A program made the position numbers and the translations under genes. The notes beneath the pieces were generated by a model. The model was not told the origin of the DNA and did not search any database. It saw only the letters and a list, made by a program, of their open reading frames with translations. Shown here in pieces: positions 44,750-55,111 of a stretch of 64,000 nucleotides of DNA (its first letter is position 1; the number at the start of each line of letters is the position of its first letter). Origin of the DNA: Marinobacter nauticus (GTDB taxonomy: Bacteria; Pseudomonadota; Gammaproteobacteria; Pseudomonadales; Oleiphilaceae); the NCBI RefSeq assembly GCF_003634635.1, contig NZ_RBJB01000002.1:1-64000 (forward strand), written 5' to 3'.

Positions 44750-46807
44750 ATGGCCAACAAAGCATCCAGTGCAAGGGAAGGGGCCTTTCGCGTTGATTCG
44801 CCCTACCAACCTGCAGGTGACCAGCCCAAAGCGATTGCGGGACTGGTTGACGGCATTGAATCCGGGCTTGCCCATCAAACCCTGCTCGGGGTAACCGGTT
44901 CTGGCAAGACTTTCACCATTGCCAATGTGGTTCAGCAGGTCCAGCGGCCAACCATCATCATGGCCCATAACAAGACCCTGGCGGCGCAGCTCTATGGCGA
45001 GTTCAAGGAGTTCTTCCCCGATAACGCGGTGGAGTACTTCGTCTCCTACTACGATTACTACCAGCCGGAGGCCTACGTACCGTCTTCCGATACCTTTATC
45101 GAAAAAGACGCCTCCATCAATGAGCACATTGAGCAGATGCGGCTGTCGGCCACCAAGGCTTTGCTGGAGCGCCCGGATGCCATCATTGTCGCGACGGTTT
45201 CTTCCATCTACGGTCTGGGTGATCCGCAGTCCTATCTGAAAATGATGCTGCACCTGGACCGGGGTGACCAGATGGATCAACGGTATATCCTGCGCCGGCT
45301 GGCGGAACTTCAGTACACCCGCAATGACATCGAGTTCCAACGTGCCAATTATCGGGTTCGGGGCGATGTCATTGATGTCTTCCCGGCAGAATCCGAGAAG
45401 GAAGCCATTCGCATCGAACTGTTCGATGATGAAGTGGAGAACCTGAGCTATTTTGACCCGCTTACCGGAGAGGTGCTCAGGCGGGTGCCGCGCGTGACCA
45501 TTTACCCGAAGTCCCACTATGTCACCCCCCGGCAGACCGTGCTGGATGCGGTCGAGCACATCAAGCAGGAGCTTGATGTTCGGCTGCAGCAGTTGAGGGA
45601 TAACAACCGGCTGGTGGAAGCTCAGCGGCTGGAGGAGCGTACCCGCTACGACATCGAGATGATGCTGGAGCTCGGTTACTGCAATGGTATCGAGAACTAC
45701 TCCCGCTATCTCTCCGGGCGTAACCCCGGTGAAGCGCCACCCACGCTGTTTGACTACCTGCCACCCAACGCTTTGCTGGTAGTGGACGAGTCCCACGTGA
45801 CCATTCCGCAGATTGGCGCCATGTACAAAGGGGACCGGTCCCGTAAGGAAACCCTGGTGGAGTACGGTTTCCGTCTGCCATCAGCACTGGACAACCGCCC
45901 CATGCGGTTTGAGGAGTGGGAGCGAATTGCGCCCCAGATGATCTTTGTCTCGGCCACCCCGGGGAATTATGAGGCCGAGCATGCTGGCCAGGTGGTGGAG
46001 CAGGTGGTACGACCGACCGGGCTGCTGGACCCGGAGATTGAGGTTCGGCCCGCGTCTACCCAGGTGGATGATTTGCTGTCTGAGATTCACCAGCGCGTCG
46101 GGGTGAATGAGCGGGTGCTGGTCACAACGCTTACCAAGCGTATGGCAGAGGATCTGACCGACTTCCTGATGGAGCACGACATCCGAGTGCGTTATCTGCA
46201 TTCAGATATCGATACCGTGGAGCGAGTTGAGATTATTCGGGATCTGCGGCGGGGCGAGTTTGACGTGCTGGTGGGCATCAACCTGCTCCGGGAGGGGCTG
46301 GATATGCCGGAGGTGTCACTGGTGGCAATACTGGATGCGGATAAAGAAGGCTTCCTGCGCTCAGAGCGTTCGCTCATACAGACCATTGGTCGGGCCGCCC
46401 GTAACGTGAACGGCAAGGCCATTCTGTATGGCGACAGGATCACCGGTTCCATGCAGCGGGCCATTGATGAGACCGAGCGTCGTCGTGCCAAGCAGATGGC
46501 ACACAACGAGGAGCATGGTATTACCCCCACCGGTCTGAACAAGAAGATCGCGGATATTATGGAGGGTGCCGCGGGCGGCGGGGGTCGTGGCCGGCGCAAA
46601 GCGGAGCGTCCCGGGCAGAAGGCTGCTGAAGAAGCCGAGGATTATCGCGTAAAGGTAGGCAATCGCTCGCCGGAAGATGTCCTCAAGGAAGTGGCGAAAC
46701 TGGAAGACGAGATGTACAAAGCCGCCGCGGATCTGGATTTCGAAACCGCGGCGCGCCTGCGGGATCAGATTTCGGAACTGAAGGAAGCGGCCCTGCGGAC
46801 CGGCTGA
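44750..46807 (+). CDS. uvrB: UvrABC excinuclease subunit B
   Basis: 685 aa. Helicase-like domains with Walker A 'GVTGSGKTF', the beta-hairpin region '[12 protein letters not shown]' used to probe damage, '[10 protein letters not shown]', motif VI 'QTIGRAARN' and a C-terminal UVR motif. Damage verification in nucleotide excision repair. Its stop is directly next to the stop of the convergent GNAT-C39 gene, with no terminator between them. Confidence 0.98.
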   Translation: MANKASSAREGAFRVDSPYQPAGDQPKAIAGLVDGIESGLAHQTLLGVTGSGKTFTIANVVQQVQRPTIIMAHNKTLAAQLYGEFKEFFPDNAVEYFVSYYDYYQPEAYVPSSDTFIEKDASINEHIEQMRLSATKALLERPDAIIVATVSSIYGLGDPQSYLKMMLHLDRGDQMDQRYILRRLAELQYTRNDIEFQRANYRVRGDVIDVFPAESEKEAIRIELFDDEVENLSYFDPLTGEVLRRVPRVTIYPKSHYVTPRQTVLDAVEHIKQELDVRLQQLRDNNRLVEAQRLEERTRYDIEMMLELGYCNGIENYSRYLSGRNPGEAPPTLFDYLPPNALLVVDESHVTIPQIGAMYKGDRSRKETLVEYGFRLPSALDNRPMRFEEWERIAPQMIFVSATPGNYEAEHAGQVVEQVVRPTGLLDPEIEVRPASTQVDDLLSEIHQRVGVNERVLVTTLTKRMAEDLTDFLMEHDIRVRYLHSDIDTVERVEIIRDLRRGEFDVLVGINLLREGLDMPEVSLVAILDADKEGFLRSERSLIQTIGRAARNVNGKAILYGDRITGSMQRAIDETERRRAKQMAHNEEHGITPTGLNKKIADIMEGAAGGGGRGRRKAERPGQKAAEEAEDYRVKVGNRSPEDVLKEVAKLEDEMYKAAADLDFETAARLRDQISELKEAALRTG

Positions 46808-47923
46808 TCAGTGGCGTTTGGGGCCGACAATCACTGCCGCCTGCAGGGGCTGGTTGCGGCCATAGCGCGACATCTTGTCGAATACCCGTCGGTCGATGGG
46901 CAGGTATTGCTTGTCGGCCACGGTTTCCCCTTCCTCGGTATCGATTTCCGGGTCATGCAGGTACACGAAATCCTCGTCGATGGCACACACGGTTACCCAG
47001 TGCGGCACCCGGCTCCGGTTCAGTTGCCAGGTGCTGATCAGGATGACAGGGATGCGCCCGTCATGCAGGGCCTTCTCCATTGCCTCCAGGGTTAGCGGGT
47101 CGTGATGCAGCTGGATTTCAGTCTGCCCGATATCGTGCAGGAACCCCTCGTGCACCAGTTCCAGTACCCGCTTTTTATCTTCGTTGCGGACCGTATCTTT
47201 GAACAGCGCGCCTTCCTGACTGATCCAGGCACTGGCCTCGAAGCCCCGGTGCCAGGCAGATAGCGCAAGCCCATGGGGGCCACAACCGCCATGCCCGGCC
47301 AGCATGAAGATGGTGGTGGCTTCACGCCAGATTTTCAGCTCCTCCAGCGTGCTTACTGGTTGCTGTTCGTCAAGGGCCGCCATCGCCATGATTAATGCAG
47401 ACGGACCGCAGGTGAACTCGGTGGTCTGGGGGTAATAGGGCACCGGAAGAAATTCGCGAGAGGGCTCGTAGTAGAGGATCCGCCGCTCGAACCGTAAGGC
47501 ATCGCCGTGATCTTCGTAGTAGTCCCGGTAGGTGCCAAACTGCCGATATCCCAGCCGACGATACAGGGAAATGGCCCCGATGTTGTCTTCACGCACTTCC
47601 AGCCGCATGATGATACGGTCTGCCTCAACCGCTTCCTTCTCCGCCTCACGGACCAGTCTTTCACCCACACCGCGGCTGCGGGCAACGGGTGAGACTGCAA
47701 TCGAGTAAATCCGAGCCAGCCGGGTGGCTGCATTCATCAGCACCAGGCAGTAGCCCACCAGTTCGCCGTTCAATTCGGCGATAACCAGTCGGTCCCTGGG
47801 CATCTCCAGAAAGCGGCGGAAGCTGCGCCGGGATATTCTGTCCTCGGTAAAACAGCGGTTCTCCAGCTGAACGAGGGCATCCAGATCACTGGCATGGGCT
47901 TGGCGGAGCATTACATCGGTCAT
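46808..47923 (-). CDS. GNAT acetyltransferase fused to a C39-like (papain-fold) peptidase domain
   Basis: 371 aa from ATG 47923; longer frames upstream are unlikely. N-terminal RimI-like GNAT domain (about 1-155, 'VSPVARSRGVGERLV', 'NIGAISLYRRLGYRQFG'). C-terminal cysteine-peptidase domain with the nucleophile region 'TEFTCGPSALIMAM' (Cys), His in 'VPHWVTVCAID' and Asp in 'VYLHDPE'. It is divergent from a RimK-like ligase. This pairing is recognised in ATP-grasp peptide-synthesis clusters: the ligase would add amino acids, the GNAT acetylate, and the peptidase trim. The product is unknown. Confidence 0.9.
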   Translation of the reverse strand: MTDVMLRQAHASDLDALVQLENRCFTEDRISRRSFRRFLEMPRDRLVIAELNGELVGYCLVLMNAATRLARIYSIAVSPVARSRGVGERLVREAEKEAVEADRIIMRLEVREDNIGAISLYRRLGYRQFGTYRDYYEDHGDALRFERRILYYEPSREFLPVPYYPQTTEFTCGPSALIMAMAALDEQQPVSTLEELKIWREATTIFMLAGHGGCGPHGLALSAWHRGFEASAWISQEGALFKDTVRNEDKKRVLELVHEGFLHDIGQTEIQLHHDPLTLEAMEKALHDGRIPVILISTWQLNRSRVPHWVTVCAIDEDFVYLHDPEIDTEEGETVADKQYLPIDRRVFDKMSRYGRNQPLQAAVIVGPKRH

Positions 47924-48125
47924 GGTCTGGTAAACCCGGTCAACGAGAAAAAGGTAGCGCCTGGCGGGCACGCTCATTGCCGCTATTATGGTAGACAGAT
48001 GCCATCCCGTCATAGCAGCGGATGATGCGTAAAAGCACGCATCTTCAGGCGATTGTCTGGCAAGGTGATGGGGCGTATTGTTGCCGGAATTATCAGGCTT
48101 TACCTTCAGGGAGGAATGCCGCTTT

Positions 48126-49625
48126 ATGTCCCGATTGCTCATCGTTGTAGACCGCGCCAAAGACTGGGCACCGTACTACCCCAGCGAAGACGTGCTTACC
48201 TTCGATCAATACCTTCAGTTTACCGCCCCGGTTAACAGCCGCGTGCGGGTGATAAACCTGTGTCAGAGTGCCAGGTATCTGAGCCGGGGCTACTACTGTT
48301 CGTTGCTTGCGGAAGCGCGCGGGCACCACGTGGTGCCATCGGTTATGACACTTAACGACCTGAGCCGGAAGGGACTGTTTTCGCTTGAACTCCAAGAGCT
48401 GGACAGCAGTGTCATCCAGTGGCTGGAAAAATCAGCCTCCGAAATCGATCCCGCCACCGATGACCGGGACGCCACCCATGAAGTACGAATCCGAACCTAT
48501 TTTGGCCAGGCCGAACATCCAGACCTGAAGCCCGTGGCCCGTGCCCTGTTCGAGCGGTTTCCGTGCCCGATTCTGGAAGTGGTGTTCCGTCACCGCAAAC
48601 AATGGCAGATCGAAACCATGAAGCCGGCGGCACCGGCGGATCTTGACGAGCGTGAGCAGGATTTGTTTGCGGCCGCCCTGGATCGCTTCAGCAGCATGAT
48701 CTGGCGCAAACCGCGCACCCGTCGCCGCTACCGTTTTGATCTGGCTATGCTGGTGAACCCCGAGGAAGAGTTGCCTCCGAGCGATGAGATGGCCCTGAAG
48801 CGTTTTGAGCGTGCCGGCAGAAAGCTGGGAATTAACGTGGAGCGCATTACCCGCCGGGATTACATGCGCCTGCCGGAATATGATGGTCTGTTTATTCGTG
48901 AAACCACCGCTATTGATCACCACACCTATCGGTTTGCTCGCAAGGCAGAGGCCGAGGGGATGGTGGTAATTGACGACCCGGTGTCGATTCTGCGTTGCAC
49001 CAACAAGGTGTTTCTGGCGGACCTGCTGAAAAACAACAAGGTGCCAACACCGAAAACGCTGATCCTTTCAAAGGATCAGAAGGATGCGGTACAGCAGGTG
49101 AGTAATGAACTGGGCTTTCCTGTGGTCATCAAAATTCCGGATGGCGCCTTTTCCCGTGGTGTGATCAAAGCCAAGGACGAAAAGGAACTTCGGGCAGGGC
49201 TGAAAGACCTGTTCAAACAGTCTGCGTTGGTATTGGCTCAGGAGTACTTCTACACGGATTACGATTGGCGCATTGGTGTGCTTGGCGGCCGGGCCATCTA
49301 TGCCTGTAAATATCTGATGGTGAAAGGTCACTGGCAGATTTACCAGCACGGTGGTGCCACAGTGGAAAGTGGCGGTTTTGAAACCATGCCCACCTACGAG
49401 GTGCCTCGCAATGTCATCCAGGCGGCATTGAATTCGACCCGGTTGATCGGTAATGGGCTTTACGGTGTCGACATCAAACAAGCCGGGAATCGGGTGGCGG
49501 TGATTGAAGTGAATGACAACCCGAGTATCGACTCGGGTGTGGAAGACAAGTTCCTGGGCGGAGAGCTGTATACCCTGGTGATGCAGGAATTCCTGTCGCG
49601 CATGGAGGAGAACCGGCGCCGTTAA
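48126..49625 (+). CDS. RimK-family ATP-grasp ligase with RLAN N-terminal domain
   Basis: 499 aa from ATG 48126. N-terminal domain about 1-190 ('LLIVVDRAKDW', of the RimK-like-ATP-grasp N-terminal type), ATP-grasp domain about 230-495 with 'VPTPKTLILSK', 'GFPVVIKIPDGAFSRGV' and the metal/ATP part 'VAVIEVNDNPSID'. Forms amide bonds between a carboxylate (acyl phosphate) and an amine, such as glutamate addition. A 48078 start would lie before the GGAGG at 48109-48113. Works probably with the divergent GNAT-C39 protein. Confidence 0.9.
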   Translation: MSRLLIVVDRAKDWAPYYPSEDVLTFDQYLQFTAPVNSRVRVINLCQSARYLSRGYYCSLLAEARGHHVVPSVMTLNDLSRKGLFSLELQELDSSVIQWLEKSASEIDPATDDRDATHEVRIRTYFGQAEHPDLKPVARALFERFPCPILEVVFRHRKQWQIETMKPAAPADLDEREQDLFAAALDRFSSMIWRKPRTRRRYRFDLAMLVNPEEELPPSDEMALKRFERAGRKLGINVERITRRDYMRLPEYDGLFIRETTAIDHHTYRFARKAEAEGMVVIDDPVSILRCTNKVFLADLLKNNKVPTPKTLILSKDQKDAVQQVSNELGFPVVIKIPDGAFSRGVIKAKDEKELRAGLKDLFKQSALVLAQEYFYTDYDWRIGVLGGRAIYACKYLMVKGHWQIYQHGGATVESGGFETMPTYEVPRNVIQAALNSTRLIGNGLYGVDIKQAGNRVAVIEVNDNPSIDSGVEDKFLGGELYTLVMQEFLSRMEENRRR

Positions 49626-49634
49626 ACCGGCGCG

Positions 49635-50807
49635 TCAGTTGGCAGCGACCCAGACCCGGACGCTGCCAAACCAGGGGTAGTCTGCCAGAACCGCTCGAAC
49701 CTGTTCCGTGGTCAGGTGTGGCCCGGAATGGTTTTCATCCAGGAAGATTTCCAGGTGGATGCGATTCTTGAGGTAATGAAGCCGGAGCCGGCTTTGCGGT
49801 GGTAGCTCGCCCAGCTTCTCTGTCAGCAGGCGACGAAGTGCTTCGCGATCGGGTAGCCCCGGGTCGGTGGCGTGGGGCACTTTTTCATCGTTCTCGGCGT
49901 CGATATGGAAGTTGATGTCCCGAATGTTCTCCAGGGCATCCCGCATGCCCGTGACCACCTTCATACCAATCTGATGCCCTTCGGAAACGCTGATTTCCGG
50001 GCGAACTACCAGGTGTACGTCCAGCAGGATGTCGTGCCCCATCCGCCGGCTGCGCAGTTCATGAACATTTCGCACGCCATCCGTTTCCAGGGCAATGGTT
50101 TTCAACATCCGGGTATCATCTTCGGACAGACCTGTATCGACCAGTTCTTTCACGCTGTCCCAGGTGAATTTCCAGCCGATGTGCACAATGATGGCTGCGA
50201 TGAGGACGGCGGCTACCACGTCGAGCCAGACGAAACCCAGCATGGCACCGATGGTAGATACCAGAACGACCACTGACGAAAATGCATCGGTACGGCTGTG
50301 CCAGGCGTTGGCAATGATCAGGTCTGAGCGGATTTTCATGCCAACATGGCGAGTATAACGGTAGATCCATTCCTTGCCTGCTACCGAGGCCGCGGCCGCT
50401 ACCAGCACTGGCCAGCCCGGAACCAGCTGCGCTTCACCGGACAGGAGCCTGAGAATGTTCTCCCAGGCCAGGGCCGCGCCCACGGCAATAAGAATGCTGC
50501 CCAGTACCAGAGTGCCGAGGGTTTCGATTCGCTGGTGTCCGTAAGGATGGTCCGCATCTGGCTCCTTGCGGGACAGACGCATGACCGCCAGAACCACCCA
50601 ATCCGATGCCACATCGGTAAAGGAATGGATACCATCCACCAGTAGCGCCTGGGAATTAAAAAGAGTGCCGCCAATGACTTTTATGATGCCCAGAACGGCA
50701 TCGAGAATCATGCCAATGATCGTGACCCGGGTCGCCGCATGCTTCTCGGATTCGAGATTATTCTGGCGCTGATGGCTGGGTTGATCAGGCTGTTCCATTG
50801 GATTCAC
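49635..50807 (-). CDS. Cation diffusion facilitator transporter
   Basis: 390 aa. Six hydrophobic segments over about 30-235. Metal site 'VDGIHSFTDVASDW' in TM2 and 'NAWHSRTDAFSSV' in TM5, then a cytoplasmic ferredoxin-like domain ('GVRNVHELRSRRMGHDILLD'), plus a C-terminal extension (about 310-390). The DGxHSxxD pattern is of the MamM/Fe-Zn type. Exports Zn(II), Fe(II) or Mn(II) by proton exchange; metal not certain. Confidence 0.92.
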   Translation of the reverse strand: MNPMEQPDQPSHQRQNNLESEKHAATRVTIIGMILDAVLGIIKVIGGTLFNSQALLVDGIHSFTDVASDWVVLAVMRLSRKEPDADHPYGHQRIETLGTLVLGSILIAVGAALAWENILRLLSGEAQLVPGWPVLVAAAASVAGKEWIYRYTRHVGMKIRSDLIIANAWHSRTDAFSSVVVLVSTIGAMLGFVWLDVVAAVLIAAIIVHIGWKFTWDSVKELVDTGLSEDDTRMLKTIALETDGVRNVHELRSRRMGHDILLDVHLVVRPEISVSEGHQIGMKVVTGMRDALENIRDINFHIDAENDEKVPHATDPGLPDREALRRLLTEKLGELPPQSRLRLHYLKNRIHLEIFLDENHSGPHLTTEQVRAVLADYPWFGSVRVWVAAN

Positions 50808-51202
50808 TCCGGGCTTTTCGCGATGAGGGCAGTATAACGGGAATAAACGTAGAAATGGGTGGAATTAATGGCCTGGCTGTGATCGATTTATGCACATCAT
50901 GACGAATTGGTTACCCGTTAGCATTTTGTTGCCAAAGCCGTCAAATGTTAATTTTATCTATTTAAGCTATTGATAAATAAAGTGAAAATAACTGATCAAA
51001 AAATGATCAATTTGTAGGCTGGCGCAGTTATCAAGGGGTCGGGGCGCTTGCTCGGCAATTTTCAACAGGGTTATCCACAGATTCCGTGGAAAAGCGTCGG
51101 GAGGCTATACAGGGCGGGGTTTTCGGGACTAATTGGGGTTTACACAAGATGGTGTGGAAAACTTTCGGTATACTCCTGCCACCCGGAGAAAGGAGTTTGA
51201 CG
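50808..51202. other. AT-rich intergenic region with DnaA-box matches, before pyrD
   Basis: Contains TTATGCACA (50888-50896), TTATCCACA (51071-51079) and TTTTCCACA on the minus strand (51153-51161), all fitting TTWTNCACA, plus a one-mismatch box (51085-51093, minus). An AT-rich stretch (about 50945-51015) lies between, with GATC sites including the inverted pair TGATCAAAAAATGATCA. It also holds the pyrD promoter. Confidence 0.55.
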
Positions 51203-52225
51203 ATGTACGGCCTTCTGAGAAACCTGCTGTTCCGATTGCCACCGGAGCGGGCCCATAATGTTGCCCTTGGCAGCCTGGATGTTGCTCAAAAACTGGGCAT
51301 CCTGAATACATTTACCCGACAGCCGGAGCCTTGCCCGGTAAACGTGATGGGCCTGGAATTCCCGAATCCGGTTGGATTGGCTGCTGGGCTGGACAAAAAC
51401 GCCGACCACATTGATGCTCTTGGTGCTCTCGGTTTCGGGTTTATCGAAGTGGGCACTGTTACGCCTCTGGCACAGCCCGGAAATCCAAAACCTCGAATGT
51501 TCCGGTTGCCGGAGCACCAGGCCATCATTAACCGCATGGGGTTCAATAATGAAGGCCTGGAACACCTCATTACCAATGTCCGCCACCGTCGTTACCGGGG
51601 CGTACTGGGCATTAATGTCGGCAAGAACAAAGACACCCCGAATGAGCAGTCTGAACAGGACTACCGTAAAGGAATAGCGGCTGTTTACCCCTATGCCGAC
51701 TACATCACCGTTAATGTATCTTCTCCTAATACGCCGGGCCTCCGGGATCTGCAGTTTGGCGATTCGCTCAAGCAACTTTTGCACGCGATAAAGGAAGAGC
51801 AGGCAGCGTGTGAGCAAAAGCATGGCCGCTATGTGCCGGTGGCTGTAAAGATCGCCCCGGATATGGACGAGCAGGGCATTCGCTTTGTGGCTGCTGCATT
51901 GCTGGAGGCTGGCCTGGATGGTGTGATTGCCACCAACACCACGATCAGCCGGGAGGCGGTGAAGGGGCACGCTCACGAGCAGGAGGCGGGCGGTCTCAGC
52001 GGTGCACCGGTACGGGAAGCGTCTGTGAAAGTGATTCAGGGGCTGTATGCTGAGCTGGGCGATCGGCTGCCGATTATTGGCGTGGGCGGCATCACGGATG
52101 GCGACAGTGCGGCAGATAAGATTCGGGCAGGCGCAAAGCTGGTGCAGATCTATACCGGGTTTATTTATCGAGGCCCGTCGTTGATCAACGAAGCTGTGGA
52201 AGCAATCCGGAAAGAAATCAGCTGA
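51203..52225 (+). CDS. pyrD: Dihydroorotate dehydrogenase (quinone), class 2
   Basis: 340 aa from ATG 51203, after AAAGGAG (51189-51195). N-terminal membrane-associated helices ('LLRNLLFRLPPERAHN'), FMN barrel with 'GLAAGLDKNAD', 'NRMGFNNEG', 'NVSSPNTPGLRDLQ' (catalytic Ser) and 'GVGGITDGDSA'. Oxidises dihydroorotate, passing electrons to quinone. Confidence 0.97.
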   Translation: MYGLLRNLLFRLPPERAHNVALGSLDVAQKLGILNTFTRQPEPCPVNVMGLEFPNPVGLAAGLDKNADHIDALGALGFGFIEVGTVTPLAQPGNPKPRMFRLPEHQAIINRMGFNNEGLEHLITNVRHRRYRGVLGINVGKNKDTPNEQSEQDYRKGIAAVYPYADYITVNVSSPNTPGLRDLQFGDSLKQLLHAIKEEQAACEQKHGRYVPVAVKIAPDMDEQGIRFVAAALLEAGLDGVIATNTTISREAVKGHAHEQEAGGLSGAPVREASVKVIQGLYAELGDRLPIIGVGGITDGDSAADKIRAGAKLVQIYTGFIYRGPSLINEAVEAIRKEIS

Positions 52226-52240
52226 GGCCAGAAAGAAGGT

Positions 52241-52318
52241 GGGCCCGCTGAGCGGGCCCTTGCGGGGAATAAACCCCGTAGCGCTTCTTCGCATGGTACG
52301 GGGCGGGAGGCCCCGTTT
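52241..52318 (+). terminator. Paired GC-rich hairpins after pyrD
   Basis: GGGCCCGCTGAGCGGGCCC (52241-52259) and ACGGGGC-GGGAG-GCCCCGTTT (52298-52318). The second is followed by a short T-run. Either may end pyrD. Confidence 0.55.
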
Positions 52319-52399
52319 GGGTTGCTCTGGTTACTGCTCTGATTGTGATTTGTGCGTAAAAATTGAAAAAAACAGATCAGGGTTAAACGGGGTTGGCCA

Positions 52400-52612
52400 T
52401 TATGTTGCGGTTACGTTGGCCAGTTTATGGATGCCGGAGACGCCGGTCATGCCCTCCCAGTTATCTGTGCGGCCTTCTCGCCACCCGTTCAGCCATTCCT
52501 GGCGGACTTCCGGTTGTTCTAACGGGCAGCTGTCTTTGGATTTGCCGGACACGCCAGCGAGATAACCCCGCTTGAATGCACGAGCGTACATGTCTCTCTT
52601 CTGTCTTTTCAT
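52400..52612 (-). CDS. rmf: Ribosome modulation factor
   Basis: 70 aa from the ATG at 52612 (GAGGAAC upstream); the upstream extension is not homologous. 'MKRQKRDMYARAFKRGYLAG' and 'SGKSKDSCP', 'WLNGWREGR' are clear RMF features. It dimerises 70S ribosomes into inactive 100S particles in stationary phase. It has a C-terminal extension (~15 residues) compared with E. coli. Confidence 0.95.
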   Translation of the reverse strand: MKRQKRDMYARAFKRGYLAGVSGKSKDSCPLEQPEVRQEWLNGWREGRTDNWEGMTGVSGIHKLANVTAT

Positions 52613-52933
52613 GCCGTTCCTCACTGATGGATTAACAGAACAAGCGTGTACACATCTGCAGTGACCTTGGCAGTCGGGAGCCTCTCCGGGACAACCCACT
52701 ATTGCCAGCTCCGGTCAGAGCAGTCAGGATCCTGTTAACGGAGACTTTTATTCGGCCTCCGGAACGACGCGTCAACTACAAGGTAAGACGAACCTCGCGC
52801 CGGTGTACACTATTTATTTCATCTATATGGCGCTTCTTTTATATTTTTGTGAAATAACGATGACAGTCGCTAAAAGGCTTTTGCTGCCATTCCGGAAACT
52901 TACCGGCCCTATTCAGAAAACCAGGAGTTGATC
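52613..52933. other. Divergent rmf-rlmKL intergenic region
   Basis: No gene seen. It holds the promoters for rmf and rlmKL. An AT-rich stretch at about 52808-52850 (TATTTATTTCATCTATATGG, TTTTATATTTTTG) is the likely promoter or UP-like region. Confidence 0.5.
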
Positions 52934-55111
52934 TTGTCCAAGCATGTCTTTTTCGTAACCTGCCCCAAAGGCGTCGAGTACCTCCTGGCCGATGAATTGA
53001 AAGAATTCGGCCTGAACCTTGTGCGGAATGCGCCCGCCGGTGTCTGGGTTGAGGGCGAACTGGAGAGTGGCTATCGGGCCTGCCTGTGGTCCCGTCTGGC
53101 GAACAGGGTGATTCTGAATGTGGCGGATGTGGATGCCCGGAGTGCCGACGAGCTTTACGCCGGCGTGGTTGATCTTGACTGGCAGGCCCATATACCTGCG
53201 GGAGGAAGCTTCCGGGTAACGTTTCTTGGCCAGAACGAAGCTATCCGGAATACCCAGTTTGGCGCCCAGAAAGTGAAGGACGGCATTGTCGACAGTATCC
53301 GGGGTGCGGGTGCACCCAGGCCCTCGGTCGCGCCGAAAGATCAGGATGTCACGGTATCGGCGCGGTTGAACCGGGGCCGGTTGTCGTTGGGAATTGATCT
53401 GAGTGGCCACAGCCTTCACATGCGGGGCTACCGAACCGACAAGGGTATCGCACCCTTGAAAGAAAACCTTGCGGCGGCGTTGCTGCTGCGGGCGGGGTGG
53501 CCAGAGATTGCCGCCAACGGTGGTGACTTTGTGGACCCGATGTGCGGTTCCGGCACGCTTGTGGTTGAAGCTGCGTTGATGGCGCTGGACATTGCGCCGG
53601 GTCGCAAGCAGGAGCGGTTCGGGTTCGAAAAGTGGCCAGGACACCAGCCCGAGCTCTGGCTGTCGCTGCGCCAGGAAGCGGAGCGCCGGGCCCATGAGGG
53701 CAAGCAGGGGCGTATTCCTGCCTTCTGCGGCTTCGATCAGGATGGTCGAGTGATTGCGACCGCAGAGAAAAACATCCTGCGAGCTGGCCTGGAAGGTATC
53801 GTTCGTGTAGAAGCCAGGCCGATCTCCGAATTCACTCGCAAGAATGACTGGAGCGATACTGGCTTGGTGCTGACCAACCCGCCCTACGGTGAGCGGTTGA
53901 GTGAGCGCAAGGAGCTGGCGGCCCTGTACCAGAGCCTTGGAGAGGTTGTGGCCCGGGAGCTTACCGGATGGCGCCTGGGGGTGTTCACCGGTGCGCCGGA
54001 GTTCGGAAAATCCCTCGGTTTGCGAAGCTTCAAGCAGTACAAGTTGTTCAATGGCAAGCTGCCGGCGCAGCTATTGCTGTTCGAAGTACAGCCGGAGAAT
54101 GCCCGCACGCCCCGTGATCCGGCCGCGCCGGGGCAGATTATGCCTCGCATCGCCAACGCCGAACGGGCAGACATGCTGCGTAACCGTCTCAAGAAGAATC
54201 TGAAAACGATTGGCCAGTGGGCCAGGAAGCAGAACATTGGCTGTTACCGCCTATACGATGCCGATATGCCGGAATATGCCCTGGCGATCGATATCTACGA
54301 GGGGCGGGTACATGTTCAGGAATACCTGGCCCCGAAATCAGTTGACGAAAAGGCAGCCAGAGAGCGCCTTGCCGAAGCCATGGCGGTGATCCCGGAAGTG
54401 CTTGAGGTCGCGCCGGAGGATCTGGTGTGCAAGCAACGTCAGCGCCAGACAGGTACCCGGCAATATGAAAAACAGGCGGCGACCGGCGAGTACTTTAACG
54501 TGCACGAGCACGGCTGCGCCCTGAAGGTGAACCTGAAAGACTATCTGGATACCGGCCTGTTCCTGGATCATCGCCCGGTACGTTACTGGATCCAGCAACA
54601 TGCCAGGGGCAAGCGCTTTCTGAACCTGTTCTGTTATACCGGCGCAGCGACCGTGCACGCAGCGGTTGGCGGAGCCAGCCGTTCGATGAGCCTGGACATG
54701 TCCAAAACCTACGTCAGTTGGGCGCAGGATAACCTGGCTCTCAACTCGGCGGATCCGCGCAAGCACGTCGTCGAACAGGCAGACTGCCTGGCCTGGCTGG
54801 CAGACCGAAAAACCGCGAATCAGACCTTTGATCTGATTTTCATGGACCCGCCCACCTTCTCAAACTCAGCCCGGATGGCTGGCGTTCTCGATATTCAGCG
54901 CGATCATGCCGATCTGGTGCGGCAGTGCATGGCACGACTGTCCAGTGATGGCCTGCTGATTTTCTCCAATAACTTCCGTAAGTTCAGGCTGGATGAGGCG
55001 CTGGAGTCAGAGTTTGAAGTGAAAGAGGTGAGTGCCAGCACTCTGGACAAGGATTTTCAGCGCAACCCGAAAATCCATCGGTGCTGGCATATCCGGCATC
55101 AGAACTCGTAA
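52934..55111 (+). CDS. rlmKL: 23S rRNA (guanine-N2/N7) methyltransferase RlmKL
   Basis: 725 aa; TTG start 52934 chosen because AGGAG (52923-52927) is six bases upstream. THUMP domain (about 5-155), RlmL methyltransferase with 'DPMCGSGTLVVEAA' and 'TNPPYGERLSE', then the RlmK domain with 'NLFCYTGAATVHAA' and 'DPPTFSNSARM'. Two SAM-dependent activities in one protein: m2G2445 and m7G2069 in E. coli numbering. The 3' end overlaps the convergent OMP gene by 13 bp. Confidence 0.97.
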   Translation: MSKHVFFVTCPKGVEYLLADELKEFGLNLVRNAPAGVWVEGELESGYRACLWSRLANRVILNVADVDARSADELYAGVVDLDWQAHIPAGGSFRVTFLGQNEAIRNTQFGAQKVKDGIVDSIRGAGAPRPSVAPKDQDVTVSARLNRGRLSLGIDLSGHSLHMRGYRTDKGIAPLKENLAAALLLRAGWPEIAANGGDFVDPMCGSGTLVVEAALMALDIAPGRKQERFGFEKWPGHQPELWLSLRQEAERRAHEGKQGRIPAFCGFDQDGRVIATAEKNILRAGLEGIVRVEARPISEFTRKNDWSDTGLVLTNPPYGERLSERKELAALYQSLGEVVARELTGWRLGVFTGAPEFGKSLGLRSFKQYKLFNGKLPAQLLLFEVQPENARTPRDPAAPGQIMPRIANAERADMLRNRLKKNLKTIGQWARKQNIGCYRLYDADMPEYALAIDIYEGRVHVQEYLAPKSVDEKAARERLAEAMAVIPEVLEVAPEDLVCKQRQRQTGTRQYEKQAATGEYFNVHEHGCALKVNLKDYLDTGLFLDHRPVRYWIQQHARGKRFLNLFCYTGAATVHAAVGGASRSMSLDMSKTYVSWAQDNLALNSADPRKHVVEQADCLAWLADRKTANQTFDLIFMDPPTFSNSARMAGVLDIQRDHADLVRQCMARLSSDGLLIFSNNFRKFRLDEALESEFEVKEVSASTLDKDFQRNPKIHRCWHIRHQNS

